Below are positions 8,944-16,922 of a DNA stretch of 51,001 nucleotides, piece by piece. The notes below the pieces were generated by a model. The model saw only the letters and a program-made list of their open reading frames with translations, ran no database searches and was not told where the DNA came from. The DNA lies in NCBI RefSeq assembly GCF_003148775.1, contig NZ_QGGW01000015.1, forward strand, positions 1-51,001, in the 5' to 3' direction. Origin of the DNA: Roseicyclus mahoneyensis. Lineage in GTDB: Bacteria; Pseudomonadota; Alphaproteobacteria; Rhodobacterales; Rhodobacteraceae. The stretch's first letter is position 1. Each line of letters starts with the position of its first letter. The translations under genes and the position numbers were made by a program.

Positions 8944-9438
8944 TTACGGAGCGTAGTTGGCAGTCAGGATGACCGTGTCGGCATAAGTGCCCATCGGATA
9001 GGCAGGACTGGGCTGGATCTTGCCGTAGAGCGTTGCGGTGTAGGTGTTCGTCGTTCCCACCTGCACCAGCGTGACGGCACCGTCGGTTGCAATGTCTGCA
9101 CCGCCCGCTTCCAGCTCGTGCAAGGTGTAGGGCACCCGGTCGTCGATGCCCGCGGCGAGGTTTCGCTGCGTCGTGGGCGGGTCCGCGTTGGCCCCCATCC
9201 CGACCAGAATGGTGGTCACAGTCGAGACGCCGTTGCATTCCAGCGTCACCAGAGCAGACCCGTTGGTGACTTCGGTCACGCTCAGGGTGCCAAAGGCGAG
9301 CGGCTCTGCAGACAGCGTGCAGGTTCTGGCAACCTCGGCGGACACGCCCATCTCACCCGTTGCGGTCTGAGCTTGGGCCAGACCGACAGCAGCGACCAAC
9401 ATGCCTGCGGCAAGCGAAGGGGCAGAGCGACTGTTCAT
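8944..9438 (-). CDS. Spore coat U domain protein, probable major pilin
   Basis: Secreted single-domain SCPU subunit of 164 residues, first gene of the pilus operon and so the likely major shaft subunit (CsuA/B-like). The signal peptide ends at LAQAQ. The conserved Cys pair is seen in ARTCTLSAEPLAFG and TLECNGVS, and the C-terminus DTVILTANYAP is typical of the family. The start is the ATG preceded by AGAGGAACC; an earlier in-frame ATG would add 16 unlikely residues and cover that ribosome binding site. The chaperone gene follows after 20 bp. Confidence 0.9.
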   Translation of the reverse strand: MNSRSAPSLAAGMLVAAVGLAQAQTATGEMGVSAEVARTCTLSAEPLAFGTLSVTEVTNGSALVTLECNGVSTVTTILVGMGANADPPTTQRNLAAGIDDRVPYTLHELEAGGADIATDGAVTLVQVGTTNTYTATLYGKIQPSPAYPMGTYADTVILTANYAP

Positions 9439-9452
9439 TGGATGGTTCCTCT

Positions 9453-9473
9453 TTCGGGACTGGCAGTCCCGAA
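9453..9473 (-). promoter_or_regulatory. Perfect 9-bp hairpin in the leader just before the pilin ribosome binding site
   Basis: Arms TTCGGGACT and AGTCCCGAA enclose a 3-base loop. In the mRNA the hairpin ends directly before the AGAGGAAC ribosome binding site of the major pilin. Such a stem could protect the 5' end of an abundant message or modulate translation; neither is shown. It has no following T-run, so it is not an obvious terminator. Confidence 0.5.
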
Positions 9474-11011
9474 TGCAGCCCGCCACGAAGACCGGCTGTA
9501 GAAAACATGGACCCTCATTGCAGAGTTACAATGACTTTAGTCCACCCTTGACTGCCGGGATGTGTTCGACGCAGGGCAAGATCCAACGAGAGACCGGCCT
9601 TGGCTCGATGAACCTGCGGTCCGAACCGCTTGATCGTGTGGTATAAAGGCGCGAAGGGCGAACCGGTCCGCAAGCGACTCCATCTCATGGAACGTCTGTG
9701 TTCAAATCAGAGAAAAATGTCCTCTCGTCTTATCGAAGCTGCACCCGACCTGTCGCGTAGAGCCTGAGCGGTACCGGAAGACCACCCGCTGTAGGCCGGC
9801 GTTAGCCATGATCATCCGCCGCATTGGATGCGATCGGGGCGGTTCGTCATGCATTCGTTCCTCTGCGAGCGACAGGCCAAGCCAATCAGGCTTCAGTTCC
9901 GCAAGTCCTGATGGGGCACGCGACCGCCGTCAGGAATCGGGTCACGGCCAAGTCTGTGATCAGGACTGCTGAAAAGAGTATGAATGGCCGGTTTGGGAAA
10001 TCCATACCCCAGCGCGCGGCCCCCCGCCGGTTGGCAGCTATGGACCGACCGACGCTAGGCGGTGGCGGTCGGCGGCACACCTACAGGTCGATCCTCTCTG
10101 ACAGCGGCAACCCGCCACCGCCCGCCTTGGTGATCGCGCGCCAGGTGCTGCCGACCCAGATCCAGATGATAGAGCTTGCGGGTTCGAAGGAGATGACAAA
10201 CCACGACGGCAGGGCGGTGAAGTCCAGCGTATGGCCGGACGCGGATTCGCTGATCGACCCCCAGAAAGTAGGATCGGCGGAATTCGATGTCGTGACGTTA
10301 TAGGTTGCCAGGCAAGAACACGCTCCTCGTCAAGCCAGCAACGCAAGCAGAGCGAGACCTTTCGTCTCCTTTAGGGGTGTTTCCGACCCACCAAACTCCA
10401 GAGGACCGCCGTCAGTGGCCACGTCATGAAACGGAGGGTCACCCTGCCGATTTAAGCATGTGATCGCGACTTTGGCATATGAAGCCTCTGAATCGGTTAA
10501 GCGCGCTTCTCGTCGGCCCTCGTGAGGACCAGAAAATCATCCAAAGTTTGACAAATTGGGGCTTTTGTCGCGACAGGCTTCGCACGCCGAAGGCCAACAG
10601 GGCGATGAGCAACCTTTTCTCGCTCAAGCGCGCGCCTAGGGGGTGACTTCGACCCTACTTTGCCATGAGCCATGGCACGGCACATGCCGACCGGCCCTGG
10701 TTGATCCGTTGCTTCCGCACAGAACCAAGACCTACGTTTTTCTGGGCGTTATATGTCGTTTTGTTTGGTGGGGCTCAAAAAGGGCCGCGTGTGGATCACC
10801 GGCTTTCGCACAGAGTGCCACAGTCTTGATACGCTGTCGGAACGTCGGAACCTGGGGGAAAGGCTAAGCCGCTCCGCGTCAATGGCGCCCGTGGCTGGCG
10901 TTCCAATCCATCTTGGCTAAGCAGCTCAACAAATGGTGCCCGCTTAAACTTGCGTCATACAGACACCGGGCTCACTGAATGACGACAGGAAAATTTCTGA
11001 TAAATGAAAGA
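9474..11011. other. Gene-poor region between pilus operon and tRNA-Arg
   Basis: About 1.5 kb without a convincing intact gene. It contains the decayed coding fragment listed separately. It also contains a minus-strand frame at 10497-10685 (62 codons, ending LDDFLVLTRADEKRA) that could be a small protein but has no recognisable domain or clear start signal. No integrase, transposase or terminal inverted repeat was found by eye. The mixture of broken frames suggests old insertions and deletions beside the tRNA gene. Confidence 0.5.
10081..10329 (-). pseudogene. Decayed 3' fragment of an unidentified secreted-type protein
   Basis: An 82-codon frame reads with convincing protein character: YNVTTSNSADPTFWG, then SGHTLDFTALPSWFV, then SSIIWIWVGSTWRAITKAG, ending LPLSERIDL before TAG. 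It has no ATG, GTG or TTG in the open part. Just upstream, in another frame, lies KGLALLALLA, which looks like a signal peptide but is cut by a stop. This pattern suggests a small exported protein inactivated by a frameshift and loss of its start, or the tail of a larger lost gene. Family not recognised. Confidence 0.45.
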
Positions 11012-11088
11012 TGGCGCACTGGGGAGGATTCGAACCCCCGACCCCTTGATTCGTAGTCAAGTACTCTATCCAACTGAGCTACCAGTGC
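11012..11088 (-). tRNA. tRNA-Arg(ACG)
   Basis: Read on the minus strand, the 77 nt fold as a cloverleaf. The acceptor stem is GCACTGG/CCAGTGC, the D arm GCTCAGTTGGATAGAGT, and the anticodon stem CTTGA/TCAAG has loop CTACGAA (anticodon ACG). The T arm carries TTCGAAT, and CCA is encoded at the 3' end. The ACG anticodon, read as inosine after deamination, decodes CGU/CGC/CGA. Its 3' end faces the gene-poor region, the usual orientation for a tRNA used as an integration site, but no duplicated 3' end was found. Confidence 0.96.
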
Positions 11089-11145
11089 GTGAGGGCGGGG
11101 TTTAGCGTCGGTGAACCGGCCTTGCAAGGGGGAAAACCCGATCGG

Positions 11146-12531
11146 TCACGCCGCAAGTCCTGCGGGCAGTATGACCTGAAAGCATGTCCCACCCGCCCCG
11201 CTGCGCGCCAGTTCCAGCCGACCGCCATGGCCCCGCACCAGTTCGGCGCAAATCGCAAGACCAAGACCGCTGCCGCCCTTGCGCGCCCCACCATGGAACG
11301 GCTGGAACAGGTGATCGATCGCCTTTTGCGGCAAGCCGGGCCCGGTGTCGCTGATCTCGATGACCCAGGCCTCGGGTCCATCCGTGCCGGTCACGCGGAT
11401 CTCGCCCGGCTTGCCGGTCGCGGCGATGGCTTGGCGGGCATTGCGTACGAGGTTGGACAAAACGCGGTGCAATTGTTCGGGGTCCGCGCGCACCGAGACA
11501 TCGGCGGGCACATAGCAGGCATAGGTGATCTGCGCACTGTCGGCAGCCAGCCTTTCGTTTTCGATCACATCCTCGACCAGATTGCGCAACCCTACCCGGT
11601 CGAGCTTGGGGGCCGGTTCCTCGGCCCGGCCAAAGGCCAGCGTCGCCTCGGTCAGGTTGATCGCGCGGTTGAGCGAGCCGACCAGTCGCGGCGCAATGCG
11701 GCGCACCGTCGGGTCCTCGGAGGCCTCCAGCCGGTCGGCGACCAGCGTGGCCACCGACAGCATGTTGCGCAGATCGTGGCTGATCTTGGCCACCGCCTCG
11801 CCCAGCTGCGCCAGACGCTCGCGTTGCTTGAGCGCGCCGGTGAGGTCGGTCTGAAGCGATTGCAGCGCATCCTCGGCATTGCGCAATTCACGCACCCGAC
11901 CTTGCGGGGTGATGATACGCGTCGCATCCGACGGAGCCTCGGCATAGCGCATCATCGAGGCGACCAGCCGCCGGATCGGCGTGACCATCAGGCGTTGCAC
12001 CGCCACGAAAAGCAAGACCGCCGTGAATATCGAGATCACTGCCGACAGCGCGAGAATGCGCAGCCCGTAGTCGATCATCGCCATGCGCAGCGGTTCGGTC
12101 GGCATGGTGATCTCGATCAACAGCCCCGCCTCGCGCACCGGTTCGCCGATCACGCGAATCACCTGCGCCTCGGGGTTGGCCAGCCGGGCCATCGCGTCGC
12201 GCATCAGCTCGAAGGCAGAGGGGTCGCGAAGGTCGTAGCTGGCGGCGATGGCGGGCATCTCGTCACTCGACAAGATCAGCTGCCGCACGGCGTCACGGCG
12301 CAGCACCACGTTCAGCACCTCGGCGTTGCGCAGCAGCTCTTCCTCGAGTTCCTCGGAGATCATGCCGTCCGTCGCCAGCAGGGCAAGCGAGGCGATCTGC
12401 GCCCGTTCCAGCCGCGCCAGCAGGTAATCCTCGCGGAACCGCGCGATGGAGGGCAGGAAGATGAAGACCTCGGCCAGCATCACGAAGATGACGGTGAGGA
12501 TCAGGAAACGCCCTGAAAGGGTATTGGTCAC
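11146..12531 (-). CDS. Membrane sensor histidine kinase
   Basis: Two-component sensor kinase of 461 residues. Transmembrane helices lie near residues 9-29 and 158-179, enclosing a periplasmic sensor domain of about 125 residues. A HAMP-like linker follows, then a HisKA dimerisation region with the phosphoacceptor His252 in KISHDLRNML. The HATPase domain has NLVRNARQAI (N box), DTGPGLP (G1) and GSGLGLAI (G2). The GTG start is chosen because the longer frame runs into the end of the oxidoreductase gene. It lies 40 bp downstream of that gene on the same strand, so it may be co-transcribed. No response regulator gene is adjacent, so its partner is elsewhere. The signal sensed is unknown. Confidence 0.88.
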   Translation of the reverse strand: MTNTLSGRFLILTVIFVMLAEVFIFLPSIARFREDYLLARLERAQIASLALLATDGMISEELEEELLRNAEVLNVVLRRDAVRQLILSSDEMPAIAASYDLRDPSAFELMRDAMARLANPEAQVIRVIGEPVREAGLLIEITMPTEPLRMAMIDYGLRILALSAVISIFTAVLLFVAVQRLMVTPIRRLVASMMRYAEAPSDATRIITPQGRVRELRNAEDALQSLQTDLTGALKQRERLAQLGEAVAKISHDLRNMLSVATLVADRLEASEDPTVRRIAPRLVGSLNRAINLTEATLAFGRAEEPAPKLDRVGLRNLVEDVIENERLAADSAQITYACYVPADVSVRADPEQLHRVLSNLVRNARQAIAATGKPGEIRVTGTDGPEAWVIEISDTGPGLPQKAIDHLFQPFHGGARKGGSGLGLAICAELVRGHGGRLELARSGAGGTCFQVILPAGLAA

Positions 12532-12571
12532 GCGGTTTACGCCCTTGCCGAGACAGACAGCCCCCCGATCC

Positions 12572-13984
12572 TTAAAGCCAGCGCTGCACCGCGCGCACGA
12601 CCCGTTTGACGAGGGGGCTGTCAAACAGTTTGGGAGAGAAATAGGCCCCCGCGGCGCGTTTGTTAATCTCCCCCAGTGTGGGATAGGGCGCGACCATGCC
12701 CGCTATTGCCGACATCTTGAGCCGGTTGGCGATGGCCAGCGCCCAGATCTGGATCAATTCGCCCGCCTGCGGCCCGACGATGGTGGCCCCCACGGGGCGG
12801 CCCTTGACCACCATGACCTTGGCGAATCCCTGCGCCTGCCCGGTGGCGATGGCGCGGTCATTGTGGGCGAAATCGGCGCGGGCCACGAACAGCCTGTCCC
12901 CATGTTTCTTACGCGCTTCGGCCTCGGTTAGGCCGACCTGCGCCAGTTCCGGGTCGGTGTAGGTGACCCAAGGGATATGGTCGGTGCGCGCCTTGGCGGG
13001 CAAGCCGAAGAGCATCGGGCGGATGATGACGCCCGCGTGATATCCCGCGACATGGGTAAATTGCAGACCGCCCGCCGCATCACCGACGGCATAAACCCGC
13101 CTATTGGTCGAGCGCAGGCCGCTGTCCACGGTGACGCCGCGCCGGTCAAAGCCGACATGCGCCTTGTCGAGGTCGAGCCCCTCGACATTCACCTGCCGCC
13201 CGACCGCGACCAGCAGATGCGAGCCGTCAAAACTGCGGCCGTCGTCGGTTTCCACCCGGATCGCACCCTCGGTGCCCGAGACGGCGGATACCTGTGCGCC
13301 GTCCACGATCTCGATCCCTTCCGCGCGCAGGGCGCCCAGCACGATGGCCGCGGCCTCCGGATCGTCGCGGCCCAGCGCCTCTTGCCCTTCCAGCACGGTC
13401 ACCTTGCAGCCTAGGCGGCGATGCGCCTGCGCCATCTCCATCCCGATGGGACCGCCGCCGATGATGATCAGATGCTCGGGCCGCTCGCGCAGCTCGAAGA
13501 TCGTCTCGTTTGTGTGATGCGGCACGGCGTCCAGCCCCGGGATGGGCGGCACAAAGGGGCGCGAGCCCGTGGCGATGACAAAGCGGCGCGCGGTGATGAC
13601 GTGATCGCCCGCCTGCACCTCGGTGTCCGAGATGAAGCGTGCCCGGTCGCGGATCACCCGCACGCCCAACCCCTCGAACCGCTCCTGACTGTCGACGGGG
13701 GCGATATGGTCGATGGTGGCCTGCACATGATCCTTTGCGGCGGCGAAATCGGGAACGGTGGGGTGCCCTTCAGTGCCGAAGGCGCCCTGCGCCGTCGCAT
13801 GCGCCTTGTGGCCTGCGGCCAGCAGCGCCTTGGAGGGGACGCAGCCGTAGTTCAGGCAATCGCCGCCCATCTTGTGGGCTTCGATCAGGACGACATCCGC
13901 CCCCATCTGCACGGCACCGGCCGCGACGGACAGGCCGCCCGAGCCTGCGCCGATGATGCAGATATCGGTCTTGATGCGGGACAT
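12572..13984 (-). CDS. FAD-dependent pyridine nucleotide-disulfide oxidoreductase
   Basis: Flavoprotein of the dihydrolipoamide dehydrogenase / mercuric reductase group, 470 residues. It has an FAD-binding GAGSGG at 12-17 and a redox-active disulfide Cys43/Cys48 in GGDCLNYGCVPSK. An NAD(P)-binding GGGPIGMEMA lies mid-protein and a second FAD motif (YAVGDAAGG) follows. The C-terminal interface domain reads YPTLGE where lipoamide dehydrogenases and glutathione reductases have HPT..E, so the catalytic His is a Tyr. A true lipoamide dehydrogenase is therefore unlikely. The gene sits between a TVP38 membrane protein and the sensor kinase, all on one strand. Substrate unknown. Confidence 0.9.
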   Translation of the reverse strand: MSRIKTDICIIGAGSGGLSVAAGAVQMGADVVLIEAHKMGGDCLNYGCVPSKALLAAGHKAHATAQGAFGTEGHPTVPDFAAAKDHVQATIDHIAPVDSQERFEGLGVRVIRDRARFISDTEVQAGDHVITARRFVIATGSRPFVPPIPGLDAVPHHTNETIFELRERPEHLIIIGGGPIGMEMAQAHRRLGCKVTVLEGQEALGRDDPEAAAIVLGALRAEGIEIVDGAQVSAVSGTEGAIRVETDDGRSFDGSHLLVAVGRQVNVEGLDLDKAHVGFDRRGVTVDSGLRSTNRRVYAVGDAAGGLQFTHVAGYHAGVIIRPMLFGLPAKARTDHIPWVTYTDPELAQVGLTEAEARKKHGDRLFVARADFAHNDRAIATGQAQGFAKVMVVKGRPVGATIVGPQAGELIQIWALAIANRLKMSAIAGMVAPYPTLGEINKRAAGAYFSPKLFDSPLVKRVVRAVQRWL

Positions 13985-14018
13985 GGGCACGGCCTTTCGG
14001 AACGGAACGGGGAGCGTG

Positions 14019-14753
14019 TCACAGGCCGGGACGGCCGCGCGCCAGTTTGAGGAGGACGGGCAGCATGGCCAGCGCCGACAGGCCCAGCAGCGGCAACAGG
14101 ATCTGCGGCTCGAAGATGATGCCCAGATCGGGGGTTTCGCCCCGGGCAAAGACGTCCGAAAGGCCTGCCCCGACCGAGGTGAAGACCACGGCGCCCGGCA
14201 TGATCCCGAAGAAGGTCGAGATCACGAAGCGCCGCAGCGGCACATCGAGGAAGGCGGGGATGAGATTGGCCAGAAAGAACGGCACCACGGGCACCAATCG
14301 GATCAGGAACAGCATCGACCACTGGTTGTCGTCGATCCCGTCCTTGATGCGTTTGACCAGCCCCTCGGACCCTTCGAGCCGCGCGGCCATGCCTGCGCCA
14401 ATGCCGCTGCGCGCCGCCAGAAAGATCGCCGTCGCCCCAAACGTTGCGCCCGCGATGTTGAACAGCGCGCCCGGAAAGGTGGCGAAGAGAAACCCGCCCG
14501 TCAGCGTGGCGAGGGTGGCACCCGGCAGGGAAAAGGCCACGATGACCGCATACAGGGCGATGAACCCGATGACAGCGGCAAGATAATGCGTGTCGCGCAG
14601 GGAAATCAGCGCGTCGCGGTTGTCGGCCAGCGTCTGGAAGCTGAGCCTGTCGCCCAGATACCACCAGCCAAGCCCCGCGCCGAGCGCAATGGCGATCAAC
14701 GGCAGGGCGCGACCAAGGGGGGATTTGCGGATCTGGGGCACGATGTCGGTCAT
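14019..14753 (-). CDS. TVP38/TMEM64 family inner membrane protein
   Basis: Integral membrane protein of 244 residues in the TVP38/TMEM64 (SNARE-associated, DedA-related) family. Several hydrophobic helices are visible. The central reentrant-helix region contains FSLPGATLATLTGGFLFATF and the later FLIRLVPVVPFFLANLIPAF, both hallmark segments. The family is related to lipid scramblases and flippases; the exact substrate here is not known. The gene ends 34 bp before the flavoprotein oxidoreductase, a pairing seen in other Proteobacteria, which suggests joint transcription. Confidence 0.88.
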   Translation of the reverse strand: MTDIVPQIRKSPLGRALPLIAIALGAGLGWWYLGDRLSFQTLADNRDALISLRDTHYLAAVIGFIALYAVIVAFSLPGATLATLTGGFLFATFPGALFNIAGATFGATAIFLAARSGIGAGMAARLEGSEGLVKRIKDGIDDNQWSMLFLIRLVPVVPFFLANLIPAFLDVPLRRFVISTFFGIMPGAVVFTSVGAGLSDVFARGETPDLGIIFEPQILLPLLGLSALAMLPVLLKLARGRPGL

Positions 14754-14927
14754 GGGGGCACTGTCCTTTGGCGATGTCCAGTAAATGCGTCAGCCCGCGT
14801 CGATGCGACAGGGGAAAGGCGGCAAGTTCACAGCGGCTTGATGGGGCGTGACGGGAACGCGGGTTTTCGTGACGATCGGGCCGCGACGCCGTAACCTATG
14901 GGGGCGGATGTTTCAGTCGGGGGCCCC

Positions 14928-15431
14928 ATGGAACGGATTCTGGTCAGCGCCTGCCTTGTCGGCGCGCCCGTGCGCTACGACGGTCGGGCCAAGGACGCGG
15001 GCAGCGCTTTGCTGCGCCTGTGGGCCGATGAGGGGCGGCTGATGCCGCTTTGCCCGGAACTGGCGGGCGGGTTCGCCGTGCCGCGTGCCCCGGCCGAGAT
15101 TACGCCGGGGGCGACAGGGGCGAGCGTTCTGGAAGGCACTGCCCACGTCCATGACCGCAGCGGAAAGGACGTGACCAAAGGCTTTCTGGATGGTGCGACG
15201 GCAGCCTTGCGGTTGGTGCGCGACACCGGCTGCCGTCTTGCGCTCCTGACCGAGGGCAGCCCATCTTGCGGGGTCGCCCGCATCCACGCAGGACGTTTCG
15301 ATGGCGTCACCCGGCCCGGCGAAGGCGTGGTGACCGCCGCGCTGCGACAGGCGGGCGTGCGGGTGTTCTCGCACGAAGAGATCGCCGATCTGGCCGCTGT
15401 CATCGCGTGTCGTGAAAATCGCCCGGGCTGA
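14928..15431 (+). CDS. DUF523 family protein
   Basis: A 167-residue protein of the DUF523 (YbbK-like) family. It begins ERILVSACLVGAPVRYDG, continues with MPLCPELAGGFAVPR, and carries the Cys-containing TEGSPSCGVARI. The three conserved cysteines suggest a metal site or thiol chemistry; the biochemical role is not established. The start is the second in-frame ATG, because family members begin immediately before the SACLVG segment. It stands alone, upstream of the rpmH promoter. Confidence 0.85.
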   Translation: MERILVSACLVGAPVRYDGRAKDAGSALLRLWADEGRLMPLCPELAGGFAVPRAPAEITPGATGASVLEGTAHVHDRSGKDVTKGFLDGATAALRLVRDTGCRLALLTEGSPSCGVARIHAGRFDGVTRPGEGVVTAALRQAGVRVFSHEEIADLAAVIACRENRPG

Positions 15432-15443
15432 CTGCGCTCTTCA

Positions 15444-15472
15444 TTGACAGGCTGCGTGGCATTCCGTATTGC
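15444..15472 (+). promoter_or_regulatory. Probable sigma-70-type promoter of rpmH-rnpA-yidD
   Basis: A consensus TTGACA is followed after 17 bp by TATTGC, about 85 bp before the rpmH start. Spacing and -35 match the housekeeping promoter pattern. This is a visual match only. Confidence 0.6.
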
Positions 15473-15554
15473 CCGGGCTTCATCGGAGATTCCCTTGGGT
15501 CGATGAGGCGCGCTCTTGTAGCGACCCGGCCCAGACAAGCGACGGAGAAGTCAG

Positions 15555-15692
15555 ATGTCGAAGCGGACCTTTCAGCCCTCGAACCTCGTGCGCAAACGGC
15601 GCCACGGGTTCCGTGCCCGCATGGCCACCAAGGCCGGCCGCAAGATCCTGAACGCGCGTCGCGCGATCGGGCGGAAATCGCTCAGCGCCTGA
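15555..15692 (+). CDS. rpmH: 50S ribosomal protein L34
   Basis: A 45-residue, highly basic protein beginning [20 protein letters not shown], the standard L34 sequence of the large ribosomal subunit. It is the first gene of the conserved rpmH-rnpA-yidD cluster. The gene was found by direct translation because it is very short. A purine-rich GACGGAGAAG ribosome binding site precedes the ATG. Confidence 0.98.
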   Translation: MSKRTFQPSNLVRKRRHGFRARMATKAGRKILNARRAIGRKSLSA

Positions 15693-15706
15693 GACAGGCC
15701 GGGGCC

Positions 15707-16105
15707 GTGACCCTTGAGGCGCCTCCGCCGGGCGATGGCCCGCCGGGGGCTTGTCCTGTGGTGAAGCTTTCGGTCCTCAAGCAGCGTGCGGATTTCCTGC
15801 GCGCCGCCCGCGCCCGTCGCCAGCCGATGCCGGGCTTTCTGGTGCAAGCCCGCCTGCGCGGTCCCGACGAACCGGCCGAGACCCCCATCCGCATCGGCTA
15901 CACCTGTTCGAAAAAGGTCGGCAACGCGGTGGCCCGCAACCGCGCCAAGCGGCGCCTGCGCGAGATTGCCCGCGCCATCTTGCCCGTGGACGGCCGCGCG
16001 GGCTGGGACTACGTTCTGGTCGGTCGCGCCGATGCCACGGCGGGCCTGCCCTTCGACCAGCTCAAGACCGATCTGGCAACGGCCCTGAGGATGCTGCACA
16101 AATGA
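15707..16105 (+). CDS. rnpA: Ribonuclease P protein component
   Basis: Protein subunit of RNase P, which matures the 5' ends of tRNAs together with the catalytic RNA. The RNR signature is seen as [15 protein letters not shown], preceded by [12 protein letters not shown]. The core begins at [19 protein letters not shown] chose the GTG that gives 132 residues with a short Pro-rich N-terminus, as is common in Rhodobacteraceae; a later GTG pair is also possible. It lies 14 bp after rpmH, and its stop overlaps the yidD start (ATGA). Confidence 0.95.
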   Translation: MTLEAPPPGDGPPGACPVVKLSVLKQRADFLRAARARRQPMPGFLVQARLRGPDEPAETPIRIGYTCSKKVGNAVARNRAKRRLREIARAILPVDGRAGWDYVLVGRADATAGLPFDQLKTDLATALRMLHK

Positions 16106-16323
16106 CGCCGCTTGCCTTTGTCGTGTCGCTGCCGGTGCGGTTCTACCGCCTCGTGTTCAGCCCATGGGTCGGGCATGCTTGCCGCTATCAGCCCACCTGT
16201 TCGGCCTATGCGATGGAAGCGCTGGAGAAGCATGGCGCGCTCAAGGGGGCTTGGCTCGCCGCCCGGCGCATCGGGCGCTGCCATCCCTGGGGCGGGTCGG
16301 GTGTGGACAATGTGCCGGACTGA
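16102..16323 (+). CDS. yidD: Membrane protein insertion efficiency factor
   Basis: A 73-residue YidD (haemolytic alpha-like) family protein thought to assist YidC-dependent membrane insertion. It shows the family pattern FYRLVFSPW, then [11 protein letters not shown], then [10 protein letters not shown] with three conserved cysteines, after an N-terminal amphipathic helix. It overlaps rnpA by 4 nt and lies upstream of yidC as usual, though four other genes intervene here. Confidence 0.96.
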   Translation: MTPLAFVVSLPVRFYRLVFSPWVGHACRYQPTCSAYAMEALEKHGALKGAWLAARRIGRCHPWGGSGVDNVPD

Positions 16324-16328
16324 CCGGG

Positions 16329-16856
16329 TCAAATCCGCTCGAAGCTGATGATGACCTCGCCGATCCTAACGCCGTAGCGGAACATGTAGGCGCGGTTCAA
16401 AAGCCTGTCCTCGGACAGAAGCCACATCCAGTCGTCAAAGCTGACGCGCATCGTCTCGCCGCCCGGCACGGGCAGATCGATGGTGTATTGCCAGTTGAAC
16501 GTGTCACCGCGTTCCTGCCCCGTGGCCATGCCGATCACGCCGGGCGCGGTCCCCTGCCAGCTGTCCGGTCCGGTCTTGGTCAGGGTCCAGATGCGTTGTT
16601 CGGTCGATCCGTCCTCATAGGTGAAATCCTCGACCAGCCGCAGCGTCTCGCCGTCCCAAGTGCCTTCGATCTCGACGGTGAAGCGCCGGCGGACGGTGCC
16701 GAAGACATCCTGAAACTGGCCATAGGCGACCAGATCGCCCGCGAAGAACTCCTCGAGGTTCAGCTGCGCCTCGCTCAGCGGCGGATCCACCAGCGACGGC
16801 CGGCCACCGCAGGCCCCCAGCGTCAGGGTCGCCACAAGGATCAAGATCAGTCGCAT
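16329..16856 (-). CDS. DUF3833 family lipoprotein
   Basis: A 175-residue predicted lipoprotein. The signal peptide carries a lipobox (LTLGAC, lipidated Cys16). The mature part has the DUF3833 pattern LEEFFAGDLVAYGQFQD, then FTVEIEGTWDGETLRLVEDF, with a WM-rich C-terminal segment (FDDWMWLLSEDRLLNRA). Function not established. It converges on yidD, leaving only 5 bp between the stops. Confidence 0.88.
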   Translation of the reverse strand: MRLILILVATLTLGACGGRPSLVDPPLSEAQLNLEEFFAGDLVAYGQFQDVFGTVRRRFTVEIEGTWDGETLRLVEDFTYEDGSTEQRIWTLTKTGPDSWQGTAPGVIGMATGQERGDTFNWQYTIDLPVPGGETMRVSFDDWMWLLSEDRLLNRAYMFRYGVRIGEVIISFERI

Positions 16857-16922
16857 CAGGGCACCCGCGGTTTTGTCCTTCCCCGGGACCTAACACGACG
16901 CCTGCCCCGGGCAAGGCCGCTG

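Noticed and set aside
10170-10195. A GGGTTCGAA match to the tRNA-Arg T loop as an attachment site
   Set aside because: Only nine bases match, too short for a duplicated tRNA 3' end.
9824-10303. A 159-codon plus-strand frame in the gene-poor region, with a fragment (VLMGHATAVRN) recalling tyrosine recombinases
   Set aside because: The usual catalytic Arg, His and Tyr pattern is absent, and its end is antisense to a better protein-like frame on the minus strand.
12572-13984. Annotation as dihydrolipoamide dehydrogenase
   Set aside because: The catalytic His of the C-terminal HPT..E motif is Tyr here, and no 2-oxoacid dehydrogenase genes are nearby.
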